Below, piece after piece: positions 45,736 through 54,190 of a DNA stretch of 64,000 nucleotides. Under the pieces are notes generated by a model that had not been told where the DNA came from, made no database searches, and saw only the letters and a program-made list of their open reading frames with translations. The DNA is taken from NCBI RefSeq assembly GCF_042660705.1, contig NZ_JBHSUQ010000001.1. One strand, given 5' to 3'. A program made the translations under genes and the position numbers. Source of the stretch: Undibacterium_A arcticum (GTDB lineage Bacteria; Pseudomonadota; Gammaproteobacteria; Burkholderiales; Burkholderiaceae_D). Numbering within the stretch: the first letter of the stretch is position 1; each line of letters starts with the position of its first letter.

Positions 45736-46041
45736 TTACCAGCTAGCTTTTGTCATGCCGGGAATTTCGCCACGCATGGCAAATTCACGGAGCTTAATAC
45801 GGCCCAAACCGAATTTACGGAAAGTACCACGTGGACGACCAGTGATCGCACATCTGTTGCGTTGACGCGTTGGATTTGAGTTCCGCGGCAGTGCCTGCAA
45901 CTTCAGGCGCGCTTCATAACGCTCACCCTCAGATTTGGATTGATCATCAATGATTGCCTTCAACTCGGCGCGCTTGCCGGCGTACTTCTTTGCCAGGTCA
46001 GCGCGCTTTTGTTCGCGGTTAATCAGTGCCAGTTTTGCCAT
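45736..46041 (-). CDS. rpsN: 30S ribosomal protein S14
   Basis: A 101-residue protein, MAKLALINREQKRADLAKKY onward, with RQRNRCAITGRPRGTFRKFG. The long zinc-free form (only one cysteine), normal for proteobacteria. Uninterrupted. Confidence 0.97.
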   Translation of the reverse strand: MAKLALINREQKRADLAKKYAGKRAELKAIIDDQSKSEGERYEARLKLQALPRNSNPTRQRNRCAITGRPRGTFRKFGLGRIKLREFAMRGEIPGMTKASW

Positions 46042-46048
46042 GGCAACC

Positions 46049-46588
46049 TCAGTTTCTGAACGGAAATTTAAATGCGGCGAGGAGCGCTTTCGCTTCGTCG
46101 TCGGTCTTCGCTGTCGTCGTGATGCTGATATTCATACCGCGCAACACGTCGATCTTGTCGTACTCGATTTCGGGGAAAATGATCTGCTCTTTCACGCCGA
46201 TATTATAGTTACCGCGACCATCGAACGCACGACCCGAAACACCGCGGAAATCGCGTACGCGCGGCAACGCCACAGTGATGAAACGATCGAGAAACTCGTA
46301 CATCTGGGCGCCACGCAAGGTAACCATGCAACCGATCGGATAACCCTCGCGAATCTTGAAACCCGCAATCGCCTTGCGCGCCTTGGTTACGACCGGCTTT
46401 TGACCGGCGATTTTCGTTAGGTCACCAACGGCATGCTCGATGATTTTTTTGTCCGCGATCGCCTCAGACAAACCCATATTCAGGGTGATCTTGAGGATAC
46501 GCGGCACTTCCATTACCGACTTGTAAGCAAACTTCGCTGACAGGTCAGCAACGACTTTATCTTTATAAAATTCCTGGAGACGGGCCAT
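46049..46588 (-). CDS. rplE: 50S ribosomal protein L5
   Basis: A 179-residue 5S rRNA-binding protein, MARLQEFYKDKVVADLSAKF onward, with FKIREGYPIGCMVTLRG and GRGNYNIGVKEQIIFPEIEY. Uninterrupted. Confidence 0.97.
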   Translation of the reverse strand: MARLQEFYKDKVVADLSAKFAYKSVMEVPRILKITLNMGLSEAIADKKIIEHAVGDLTKIAGQKPVVTKARKAIAGFKIREGYPIGCMVTLRGAQMYEFLDRFITVALPRVRDFRGVSGRAFDGRGNYNIGVKEQIIFPEIEYDKIDVLRGMNISITTTAKTDDEAKALLAAFKFPFRN

Positions 46589-46594
46589 GATCTC

Positions 46595-46909
46595 TTAAAC
46601 CTTAACAACTTCGCCGTTCGACTTGAAGACGCGGACTTTCTTGCCATCCACATCCTTGAAGCCCACGCGATCTGCCTTGCCAGTAGCCGCGTTGAACAAC
46701 GCGACGTTTGACACATGAATTGGCATCAACTTATCGACGATGCCACCAGTTACACCAGTCATAGGGTTAGGCTTGGTCGCCTTCTTGGCAACATTCACAC
46801 CTTCCACCACGACATGCTCAGCATCGACTCGACGCTGAACCACGCCGCGCTTACCCTTGTCCTTACCGGTCAAGACGATTACTTCATCGTTCTTACGAAT
46901 TTTGTCCAT
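46595..46909 (-). CDS. rplX: 50S ribosomal protein L24
   Basis: A 104-residue protein with the KOW motif (NDEVIVLTGKDKGKRGVVQR) that starts 50S assembly. MDKIRKNDEV at 46909 is a normal start. Uninterrupted. Confidence 0.96.
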   Translation of the reverse strand: MDKIRKNDEVIVLTGKDKGKRGVVQRRVDAEHVVVEGVNVAKKATKPNPMTGVTGGIVDKLMPIHVSNVALFNAATGKADRVGFKDVDGKKVRVFKSNGEVVKV

Positions 46910-46918
46910 TACGACTCC

Positions 46919-47285
46919 TTACAGCACTTCTGGCGCAAGCGAAACAATTTTCATGAACCGCTCAGTACGCAGTTCGCGCGTGACTGGCCCGAAAATGCGG
47001 GTGCCAATCGGCTCAAGTTTGGCGTTCAGCAGCACAGCTGCATTCCCGTCAAACTTCACCAGGGAACCGTCCTGACGACGAACACCCTTGGCGGTACGAA
47101 CTACTACTGCGTTGTAGATCTCGCCCTTTGACGCGACCACGTGGCGCAGCAACTTTTACAGTCACCTTGATGACATCGCCAATACCTGCGTAACGGCGTT
47201 TTGAACCACCCAATACCTTGATGCACATAACTTCTTTTGCACCAGTATTGTCGGCTACTTCGAGCCGGCTTTCAGTTTGAATCAT
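46919..47285 (-). CDS. rplN: 50S ribosomal protein L14 (frameshifted near 47129)
   Basis: L14 (122 residues) binds 23S rRNA at the subunit interface. MIQTESRLEVADNTGAKEVM to APRGRVK is in one frame and GEIYNAVVVRTAKGVRRQDG to SLAPEVL in another. Two missing A residues in TCAAAGGGCG (VKKGEIY) account for the shift. First gene of the spc group, 229 bp after rpsQ. Confidence 0.94.
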
Positions 47286-47514
47286 AGTATTCTCTTTCCC
47301 AACTTAAGCCGCTCAATTCGCTTAATGCGAGCTTGCGGTCAGTCTTGGTCCCGTCAGCCGCCTTGTTAGGCCGCACTGCTTGGGGTGGACGTTTTCAAAA
47401 TCTGCTATTCGAGATTTTTTTTTGCAAAATTCTCTACATCGCTCTTGCAGGGCACTTATTACTTGAACGAAGCCCAGCAGTATGGCACGAACATGCTGGG
47501 CCCGCAACAAATAT
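47286..47514. other. rpsQ-rplN intergenic gap (229 bp)
   Basis: This is where the S10 group ends and the spc group begins, so a promoter for rplN onward is expected. GCCCAGCA (47470s) pairs with TGCTGGGC across 14 bases. An A/T-rich stretch with a T9 run lies at about 47412-47420; a TTGCAA with 17-bp spacing to CAGATT on the minus strand is a weak promoter candidate. No coding frame. Confidence 0.4.
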
Positions 47515-47787
47515 TTATACTATTTGCGCAGCCTGTACCACACGGGTCACTGTCCAAGCCTTGGTCTTCGAGATCGGACGACCTTCCTGGATCTCGACCA
47601 CATCACCAGCCTTGGCTTGGTTGGTTTCATCATGCGCATGATATTTATTCGAACGCATGATGATCTTGCCGTACAGCGCGTGCTTGACGTGGCGCTCGAT
47701 CAGAACGGTAACTGTCTTGTCCATCTTGTCGGAGACCACTTTGCCAATCAGCGTGCGCTTGAGCGCTTGTTTCACTTGATCGTTCAT
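47515..47787 (-). CDS. rpsQ: 30S ribosomal protein S17
   Basis: A 90-residue OB-fold protein, MNDQVKQALKRTLIGKVVSD onward, with VLIERHVKHALYGKIIMRSN. One-base overlap with rpmC. Uninterrupted. Confidence 0.97.
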   Translation of the reverse strand: MNDQVKQALKRTLIGKVVSDKMDKTVTVLIERHVKHALYGKIIMRSNKYHAHDETNQAKAGDVVEIQEGRPISKTKAWTVTRVVQAAQIV

Positions 47788-47978
47788 TATTTGTCTTCCT
47801 TCAAATTCATGACCGTTTTGACTCGTGCGATATCGCGGCGAACTTTCTTGATCTGCGAAGTATTGTTCAGCTGCTGCGTAGCGATTTGCATACGCAGGCC
47901 GAATTGTGCCTTCAGCAGGTCATTCAGCTCCGTGGTCAGAGCCGCTTGATCTTTGCCGCGGAGTTCAGATGCTTTCAT
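47787..47978 (-). CDS. rpmC: 50S ribosomal protein L29
   Basis: A 63-residue two-helix protein, MKASELRGKDQAALTTELND onward, with FGLRMQIATQQLNNTSQIKK. It lies near the peptide exit, between rplP and rpsQ. Confidence 0.97.
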   Translation of the reverse strand: MKASELRGKDQAALTTELNDLLKAQFGLRMQIATQQLNNTSQIKKVRRDIARVKTVMNLKEDK

Positions 47979-47990
47979 ATTTCACTCCAA

Positions 47991-48409
47991 TTATTGGCCG
48001 ACTTGACGAACCACGAAGGTGGTCAACAGCGGCAGTTTAGATGCAGCCAGGCGGAACGCCTCGCGCGCCAACGCCTCGTCAACGCCATCCATCTCGTACA
48101 GCACTTTACCCGGCTGGATTTCAGCCACGTAATATTCAGGATTACCCTTGCCGTTACCCATACGAACTTCGGCCGGCTTTGCGAAATCGGCTTGTCCGGG
48201 AAAATACGGATCCAGATACGGCCACCGCGCTTGATGTGACGCGTCATCGCGCGACGGGCTGCCTCGATCTGGCGCGCCGTGATGCGGCCACGGCCAACTG
48301 CTTTCAGACCGAATTCACCGAACGACACGGCGGTGCCGCGCGAATGGGAAATGCCGGTATTGCGGCCTTTTTGCTCTTTACGATATTTTCTGCGTGCTGG
48401 TTGCAGCAT
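47991..48409 (-). CDS. rplP: 50S ribosomal protein L16 (frameshifted near 48180)
   Basis: L16 (139 residues) lies at the A-site tRNA cleft. MLQPARRKYRKEQKGRNTGI to IFPDKPISQ is one frame, PAEVRMGNGKGNPEYYVAEI to TTFVVRQVGQ another. One missing A in GCAAAGCC (SQKPAEV) explains the break, and the two parts then give exactly 420 nt. Confidence 0.94.
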
Positions 48410-48411
48410 GA

Positions 48412-49271
48412 TTATTCTCCTGCCTTCTCAGCCGGGGCCGCTACCGCGCTAGCAGGCGAGCCATCGGGCTTTTGAGCACGAACCCGCTTGGCAGCTGGTG
48501 TAGAGGTACCGGGAGCAGCTGTAGTAGTTTGACCTTCTGGTCGCTTGGCACGAGGACGCGTGGTCGGCTTGCCGTCATCACGACGTGGACCGCGACGTTT
48601 TGTGTCGTCTTCCTTCGTCAGATCGATCGGCGGCTCGCCACTAGGAAGACGGTCGCCTTTATAGACCCAGACCTTGACGCCGATGATGCCGTAGGTGGTC
48701 GACGCTTCGCTGGTGCCATAATCGATATCGGCACGCAGGGTATGCAGAGGCACACGACCTTCGCGATACCACTCGGTACGAGCAATCTCGATGCCGTTCA
48801 GACGACCGGACGACATGATCTTGATACCCAGGGCACCCAGACGCATCGCGTTCTGCATCGCACGCTTCATGGCGCGGCGGAACATGATCCGTTTTTTTCC
48901 AGCTGCTGCGAAATCGAATCGGCGATCAGTTGCGCATCGGTTTCCGGCTTGCGAATCTCTTCGATATTGACGTGCACCGGCACGCCCATGATCTTGGTCA
49001 GCTCAGTCTTGAGAACTTCGATGTCCTCGCCCTTCTTGCCGATCACGACGCCTGGACGCGAGCTATAGATTGTGAAACGCGCATTCTTCGCCGGACGCTC
49101 GATAACGATGCGACCAACGGAGGCGTTCTTCAGTTTCTTTTTCAGGTAAGCACGCGCCTTGAGGTCCTCGTTGAGCATGGTGGCAAAATTACTATTGCCA
49201 GCAAACCAGCGTGACGCCCAATTGCGCGTAACCGAAAGACGGAAACCGGTTGGATGAATCTTCTGTCCCAT
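48412..49271 (-). CDS. rpsC: 30S ribosomal protein S3 (frameshifted near 48895)
   Basis: S3 (about 286 residues) contributes to mRNA helicase activity at the entry channel. MGQKIHPTGFRLSVTRNWAS and the KH domain GVVIGKKGEDIEVLKTELTK are in the first frame, MFRRAMKRAMQNAMRLGALG in the second. The break is in a run of seven A residues after QQLE. A C-terminal tail of about 50 residues rich in Pro, Arg, Ala and Thr extends past the core (E. coli S3 has 233 residues). Confidence 0.93.
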
Positions 49272-49280
49272 CGTGACTCC

Positions 49281-49610
49281 TTAGTTACCGACAGTCACGA
49301 ATATGTGACAGGATTGCTTCGAAATACGATCGCCACGGCCTTTTGCGCGCGCTGTAAAGCGCTTCAAGATCGCACCTTTTTCAACATAGATCGTCTTTAC
49401 CTTCAGCTCGTCGATGTCAGCACCATCATTGTGCTCGGCGTTTGCAATTGCAGACTCCAACACTTTCTTGATGATGGTTGCACCTTTTTTCGGACTGAAA
49501 GCCAAGATGTTCAATGCTTGATCCACTTTTTTACCGCGAATCAGGTCCGCCACCAGGCGACCTTTTTGCTCGGACAGACGCACACCGCGCAGAATTGCTT
49601 TAGTTTCCAT
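49281..49610 (-). CDS. rplV: 50S ribosomal protein L22
   Basis: A 109-residue exit-tunnel protein, METKAILRGVRLSEQKGRLV onward, with the beta-hairpin KRFTARAKGRGDRISKQSCH. Three ATG codons in a row at 49608-49616 make the exact start uncertain by two residues. Macrolide-relevant hairpin residues look intact. Confidence 0.96.
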   Translation of the reverse strand: METKAILRGVRLSEQKGRLVADLIRGKKVDQALNILAFSPKKGATIIKKVLESAIANAEHNDGADIDELKVKTIYVEKGAILKRFTARAKGRGDRISKQSCHIFVTVGN

Positions 49611-49618
49611 CATCACAC

Positions 49619-49894
49619 CTATCTCTTAGCCTTTTTATCGGCGGCGTGACCCTTGAACGTCCGAGTCAGCGCGAATTCGCCAAGTTTGTGACCAACCATG
49701 TTTTCGGACACATACACCGGCACGTGTTGCTTGCCATTGTGTACGGCGATAGTCAGGCCGATGAAGTCCGGCATAATTGTCGAACGGCGCGACCATGTTT
49801 TGATTGGCTTCTTGTCTTTAGCGGCTTGCGCAGCTTCGACTTTCTTGACCAGGTGGGCATCACAGAACGGCCCTTTTTTCAATGAACGTGTCAT
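49619..49894 (-). CDS. rpsS: 30S ribosomal protein S19
   Basis: A 91-residue protein, MTRSLKKGPFCDAHLVKKVE onward, ending LTRTFKGHAADKKAKR. It forms a complex with S13 in the 30S head. Uninterrupted. Confidence 0.97.
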   Translation of the reverse strand: MTRSLKKGPFCDAHLVKKVEAAQAAKDKKPIKTWSRRSTIMPDFIGLTIAVHNGKQHVPVYVSENMVGHKLGEFALTRTFKGHAADKKAKR

Positions 49895-49904
49895 GTGCTA
49901 CCCC

Positions 49905-50732
49905 TTATTTCTTGCCACGGCGCGAAACGATCATGGAAGTCGTGCGCTTGTTGCGACGCGTCTTCTTACCCTTGGTCTGCTGGCCCCACGGCGACACTGG
50001 ATGACGACCAGCCGCTGTTTTACCTTCACCACCACCATGCGGGTGATCAACCGGATTCATTACCACACCACGTACCGTCGGACGGACGCCGCGCCAGCGC
50101 ATGGCACCAGCCTTACCGATCTTGCGCAGGCTGTGTTCGGCATTGCCGACTTCGCCCACTGTTGCACGGCATTCAATGTGAACGCGACGCACTTCGCCGG
50201 AACGCAGGCGGACCTGGGCGTAAGTACCTTCACGCGCCATCAGAACCACGCCAGCGCCCGCGGTACGCGCCATTTGCGCGCCCTTGCCAGGCAACATTTC
50301 GACGCAATGCATGACGGTACCGACCGGAATATTGCGGATCGGCAGGCAGTTGCCCGACTTGATCGGCGCTTCCGAACCGTTCATTAGCTGATCACCGACC
50401 GCCATACCCTTGGTAGCGATGATGTAGTGACGCTCACCGTCGGCATAGCACAACAATGCAATGTGCGCGGTGCGATTCGGATCGTATTCAATACGCTCAA
50501 CCTTGGCTGGAATGCCATCCTTGGTGCGCTTGAAGTCGATCAGGCGATAATGCTGCTTGTGACCACCGCCGATATGGCGGGTCGTGATATGGCCATTATT
50601 GTTACGACCAGCGCTCTTCGACTGCGCCTCGATCAGACCCGCGAACGGACGGCCTTTGTACAGGTCGGAATTGACGACCTTGACCATGCCGCGACGACCG
50701 GGCGAGGTCGGCTTGACTTTGACGAGTGCCAT
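49905..50732 (-). CDS. rplB: 50S ribosomal protein L2
   Basis: A 275-residue peptidyl-transferase-centre protein. MALVKVKPTSPGRRGMVKVV, VMNPVDHPHGGGEGKTAAGR (containing the functionally important histidine) and the basic C-terminus are canonical. The ATG overlaps the rplW stop (TAATG), so the two are coupled. Uninterrupted. Confidence 0.97.
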   Translation of the reverse strand: MALVKVKPTSPGRRGMVKVVNSDLYKGRPFAGLIEAQSKSAGRNNNGHITTRHIGGGHKQHYRLIDFKRTKDGIPAKVERIEYDPNRTAHIALLCYADGERHYIIATKGMAVGDQLMNGSEAPIKSGNCLPIRNIPVGTVMHCVEMLPGKGAQMARTAGAGVVLMAREGTYAQVRLRSGEVRRVHIECRATVGEVGNAEHSLRKIGKAGAMRWRGVRPTVRGVVMNPVDHPHGGGEGKTAAGRHPVSPWGQQTKGKKTRRNKRTTSMIVSRRGKK

Positions 50733-51048
50733 TATTTAGCCTCCTCGGAGAAGTTAATTTCCTGGCCGGGCTTCAGGCTGACAAATGCGCGCTTGGTATG
50801 ATTGCGACGACCAGTGAAGCGGCCGGTGCGCTTTTGCTTGCCCTGACGGTTCGCCACTTGCACGGACTCAACTTCGACTTTGAACAGCAGCTCGACCGCG
50901 GCCTTGATTTCTGGCTTGGTGGCATCCGGTGCGACGCGGAAAACGACTTGCTCGTTCTTTCAGCGACGAAAGTCGCCTTTTCCGAAATCACCGGCGCCAG
51001 CAACACTTTCATCAAGCGCTCTTCGCTATGTTTTACGATGGTGCTCAT
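50732..51048 (-). CDS. rplW: 50S ribosomal protein L23 (frameshifted near 50958)
   Basis: L23 (105 residues) is the docking site for trigger factor and SRP at the tunnel exit. MSTIVKHSEERLMKVLLAPV to KATFVAE is one frame, NEQVVFRVAPDATKPEIKAA to EINFSEEAK another. One missing A in TGAAAGAACG (AEKNEQ) explains the break. Confidence 0.94.
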
Positions 51049-51665
51049 CCCAGCATCTCCTCAATCTTGGCCAAAGCCGGCTTGGTGATCAAGATGTTCT
51101 TGTAATACACCAGGGAAACCGGATCGGCGTGACGCGGCTCCACCACCAGCACGTGCGGCAGATTGCGGGAAGCCAGGAACAGGTTCTCGTTGAAATCGTC
51201 GGTAATCACCATGACGGACTCAAAACCCATGCCCTTCAGTTTTTGCGACAGCAGCTTGGTCTTCGGCGCGTCGATCGACAGACTCTCGATCACGGTCAGA
51301 CGACCCTCGCGCGCCAATTGAGACAGAATCGAGCAGACACCGGCGCGATACATCTTCTTATTGACTTTGTGCGAGAAATTTTCTTCAGGCGAATTCGGGA
51401 AAATGCGACCACCGCCACGCCACAAAGGCGACGACGACATACCAGCACGAGCGCGGCCCGTACCTTTTTGACGCCATGGTTTTTTGGTCGTGTGATGCAC
51501 TTCTTCACGATCTTTTTGCTTACGGTTACCGCTACGCGCGTTAGCCTGATAAGCGACGACCACTTGATGAATCAGTGCCTCGTTGTAATCGCGACCGAAC
51601 ACGGTATCCGGCGCGGCGACGTTCGAAGCTGATTGACCCAGGTCATTTAGGAGCTTGAGTTCCAT
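51045..51665 (-). CDS. rplD: 50S ribosomal protein L4
   Basis: A 206-residue protein, MELKLLNDLGQSASNVAAPD onward, with the tunnel loop RSGNRKQKDREEVHHTTKKP and WRQKGTGRARAG. In E. coli it also represses the S10 operon. The stop overlaps the rplW start. Uninterrupted. Confidence 0.97.
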   Translation of the reverse strand: MELKLLNDLGQSASNVAAPDTVFGRDYNEALIHQVVVAYQANARSGNRKQKDREEVHHTTKKPWRQKGTGRARAGMSSSPLWRGGGRIFPNSPEENFSHKVNKKMYRAGVCSILSQLAREGRLTVIESLSIDAPKTKLLSQKLKGMGFESVMVITDDFNENLFLASRNLPHVLVVEPRHADPVSLVYYKNILITKPALAKIEEMLG

Positions 51666-51668
51666 CGT

Positions 51669-52325
51669 TTAAGCTCCCTTCTTGGCTTTGGTTTTAACAG
51701 CAGGCGAGACGATCACTTGACCGTTCTTCGCGCCTGGAACCGCACCCTTGACCAACAACAGCTGACGATCAGCGTCGATGCGGGCGATTTCCAGATTCTG
51801 CGTGGTGCAGGTAACGTCACCCATGTGACCGGTCATGCGCTTACCAGGGAACACGCGACCTGGATCCTGCGCCATACCGATCGAACCCGGCACGTTATGC
51901 GAACGCGAGTTACCGTGCGTCGCGCGACCAGAACTGAAGTTGTAGCGCTTGATAACACCGGCATAACCCTTACCAATCGACACACCCTGCACGTCAATCT
52001 TTTGACCAACTTCGAACAGGCTGGCAGCGATCACATCGCCGGCCTTCATTTCGGAAGCTTTGGAGGTATCGATCAGGAATTCTTTGAGGATGGTTCCGGC
52101 TTCAACACCGGCTTTTGCGTGGTGACCGGCGGTTGCCTTGTTCACGCGCGATGCACGACGATGACCGAATGCGACCTGAACAGCGGAATAACCATCCGTT
52201 TCAGGCGTTTTGATTTGCGCAACACGATTGTTCGATACGTCAACCACGGTAACAGGAATCGAATCCCCATCATCCGTAAAGATGCGCATCATACCAACCT
52301 TGCGACCAATTAGGCCTAGGCTCAT
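51669..52325 (-). CDS. rplC: 50S ribosomal protein L3
   Basis: A 218-residue protein, MSLGLIGRKVGMMRIFTDDG onward, with the long loop RATHGNSRSHNVPGSIGMAQ carrying the methylated-Gln position near the peptidyl transferase centre. Uninterrupted. It lies 163 bp after rpsJ. Confidence 0.97.
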   Translation of the reverse strand: MSLGLIGRKVGMMRIFTDDGDSIPVTVVDVSNNRVAQIKTPETDGYSAVQVAFGHRRASRVNKATAGHHAKAGVEAGTILKEFLIDTSKASEMKAGDVIAASLFEVGQKIDVQGVSIGKGYAGVIKRYNFSSGRATHGNSRSHNVPGSIGMAQDPGRVFPGKRMTGHMGDVTCTTQNLEIARIDADRQLLLVKGAVPGAKNGQVIVSPAVKTKAKKGA

Positions 52326-52455
52326 TTTTTCTCCATTCCCACCTGCGATTGGGCGGGGCTGACTGTTTGTACAACTTATAAAAGTGGAAACGCGGATTTA
52401 CCGAATTTCCACAGAAGCCGAGTAGTATATCTTTAGCGCTCTTGCTTGGCAATAC

Positions 52456-52482
52456 CTGGTGTGCAAAAAAACAGCACACCAG
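52456..52482. other. Intercistronic hairpin between rpsJ and rplC
   Basis: CTGGTGTGC (52456-52464) pairs with GCACACCAG (52474-52482) around a nine-base A-rich loop. It lies just after the rpsJ stop. No T tract follows the stem, so it is not a standard terminator. Confidence 0.6.
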
Positions 52483-52488
52483 CCAAAA

Positions 52489-52799
52489 TTATTGCAACTT
52501 GATTTCTACGTCCACGCCAGCCGGCAGATCCAGCTTCATCAGCGCATCAACGGTCTTGTCGGTAGGATCGACGATATCCATCAGGCGCTGATGGGTACGG
52601 ATCTCGAACTGATCGCGCGAAGTCTTGTTGACGTGCGGCGACCGCAATACGTCGAAACGCTGGATGCGGGTCGGCAGTGGCACTGGGCCCTTGACGACTG
52701 CGCCGGTACGCTTGGCGGTTTCGACGATTTCAAGTGCGGACTGGTCGATCAACTTGTAGTCGAAGGCTTTCAGGCGAATACGGATTTTCTGGTTTGCAT
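52489..52799 (-). CDS. rpsJ: 30S ribosomal protein S10 (frameshifted near 52795)
   Basis: S10 (103 residues, also NusE in antitermination). The body KIRIRLKAFDYKLIDQSALE to VDVEIKLQ is open, but the correct ATG (52799) is out of frame with it: ATGCAAACCAG needs one more A to give MQNQKIRIR. The frame is open upstream in the body's phase, giving a false start at 52845. First gene of the S10 group. Confidence 0.93.
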
Positions 52800-52901
52800 G
52801 ATTTCCCTTTAAAGAACGGGCCGCGAGTGTCGCCACTCGCGGCAATATGACAGCTACACCAAATCTACTGCAAACTTAATCAAGCAGCTGATCTAGCAAG
52901 A

Positions 52902-54090
52902 TTAAGCGATAATTTTTGCCACCACACCCGCGCCGACGGTACGACCGCCTTCACGAATCGCGAAGCGCAGACCTTCTTCCATCGCGATCGGGTTGATCAG
53001 CTTGACAGTGATCGAGACGTTGTCGCCTGGCATGACCATTTCTTTGTCTGCTGGCAATTCGATCGAACCGGTCACGTCGGTGGTACGGAAGTAGAACTGC
53101 GGACGATAGTTGTTGAAGAACGGGGTGTGACGGCCGCCCTCGTCTTTCGACAATACGTAGATCTCGCCGGTGAAGTGGCTGTGCGGCTTGATCGAGCCTG
53201 GCTTGGCCAGTACTTGACCGCGCTCGACGTCTTCGCGCTTGGTGCCGCGCAGCAGCACGCCGACGTTGTCGCCGGCCTGACCCTGGTCGAGCAGCTTGCG
53301 GAACATTTCGACGCCGGTGCAGGTGGTCTTGACGGTGTCCTTGATGCCGACGATTTCGATTTCTTCGCCGACCTTGATGATGCCGCGCTCAATACGACCG
53401 GTCACCACGGTGCCGCGGCCGGAGATCGAGAAGACGTCTTCGACTGGCAGCAGGAAGGCGCCGTCGATGGCGCGCTCTGGTGTCGGGATGTAGGTGTCGA
53501 GCGCGTCGGCCAGGCGCATGATCGCTTGTTCGCCGAGGTCACCGGTGTCGCCGTCGAGGGCCAGACGGGCCGAACCCTTGATGATAGGCACGTCGTCGCC
53601 TGGGAATTCGTATTTGGAGAGCAGTTCGCGCACTTCCATCTCGACCAGTTCGAGCAGTTCTGCGTCGTCCACCAGGTCGCACTTGTTCAGGAATACGATA
53701 ATGTACGGCACCCCAACCTGACGCGCCAGCAGGATGTGCTCACGGGTTTGCGGCATTGGGCCGTCGGCTGCGGAGCAGACCAGGATCGCGCCATCCATCT
53801 GGGCGGCGCCGGTGATCATGTTCTTGATGTAGTCGGCGTGGCCCGGGCAATCGACGTGAGCATAGTGACGGGCCGCGGTTTCGTATTCGACGTGGGCGGT
53901 GTTGATCGTGATGCCGCGCGCTTTCTTCCGGTGCCGCATCGATCTGGTCGTAGGCCTTGGCTTCGCCGCCGAATTTCTTCGACAGCACGGTCGCGATTGC
54001 CGCGGTCAGCGTGGTCTTGCCGTGATCGACGTGCCCAATCGTGCCTACGTTCACGTGCGGCTTGGTCCGCTCAAACTTGCTCTTTGCCAT
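52902..54090 (-). CDS. tuf: Elongation factor Tu (frameshifted near 53928)
   Basis: EF-Tu (396 residues) delivers aminoacyl-tRNA. MAKSKFERTKPHVNVGTIGH and the P-loop GHVDHGKT are in the first frame, which breaks at DAAPEE; GITINTAHVEYETAARHYAH, DCPGHADY, NKCD and the beta-barrel domains follow in the second. Two missing A residues in AGAAAGCGCG (EEKARG) restore the protein. It lies between fusA and rpsJ; a strong hairpin separates it from fusA. A second tuf copy, common in this group, is not in the window. Confidence 0.95.
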
Positions 54091-54150
54091 TTTGGTCTTC
54101 CTTCAAAAGAACGAATAGTTAATTAATTGATTTTCAATCTGCTGCAACAG

Positions 54151-54186
54151 GGCGCCGCCGACGCTCGTGCGAGCGCGGGCGGCACC
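54151..54186. other. Intercistronic hairpin between fusA and tuf
   Basis: Nested stems GCCGCC/GGCGGC and CGCTCG/CGAGCG form a very GC-rich hairpin five bases after the fusA stop. No T tract follows, so a role in mRNA processing or stability is more likely than termination. Confidence 0.6.
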
Positions 54187-54190
54187 ATCA

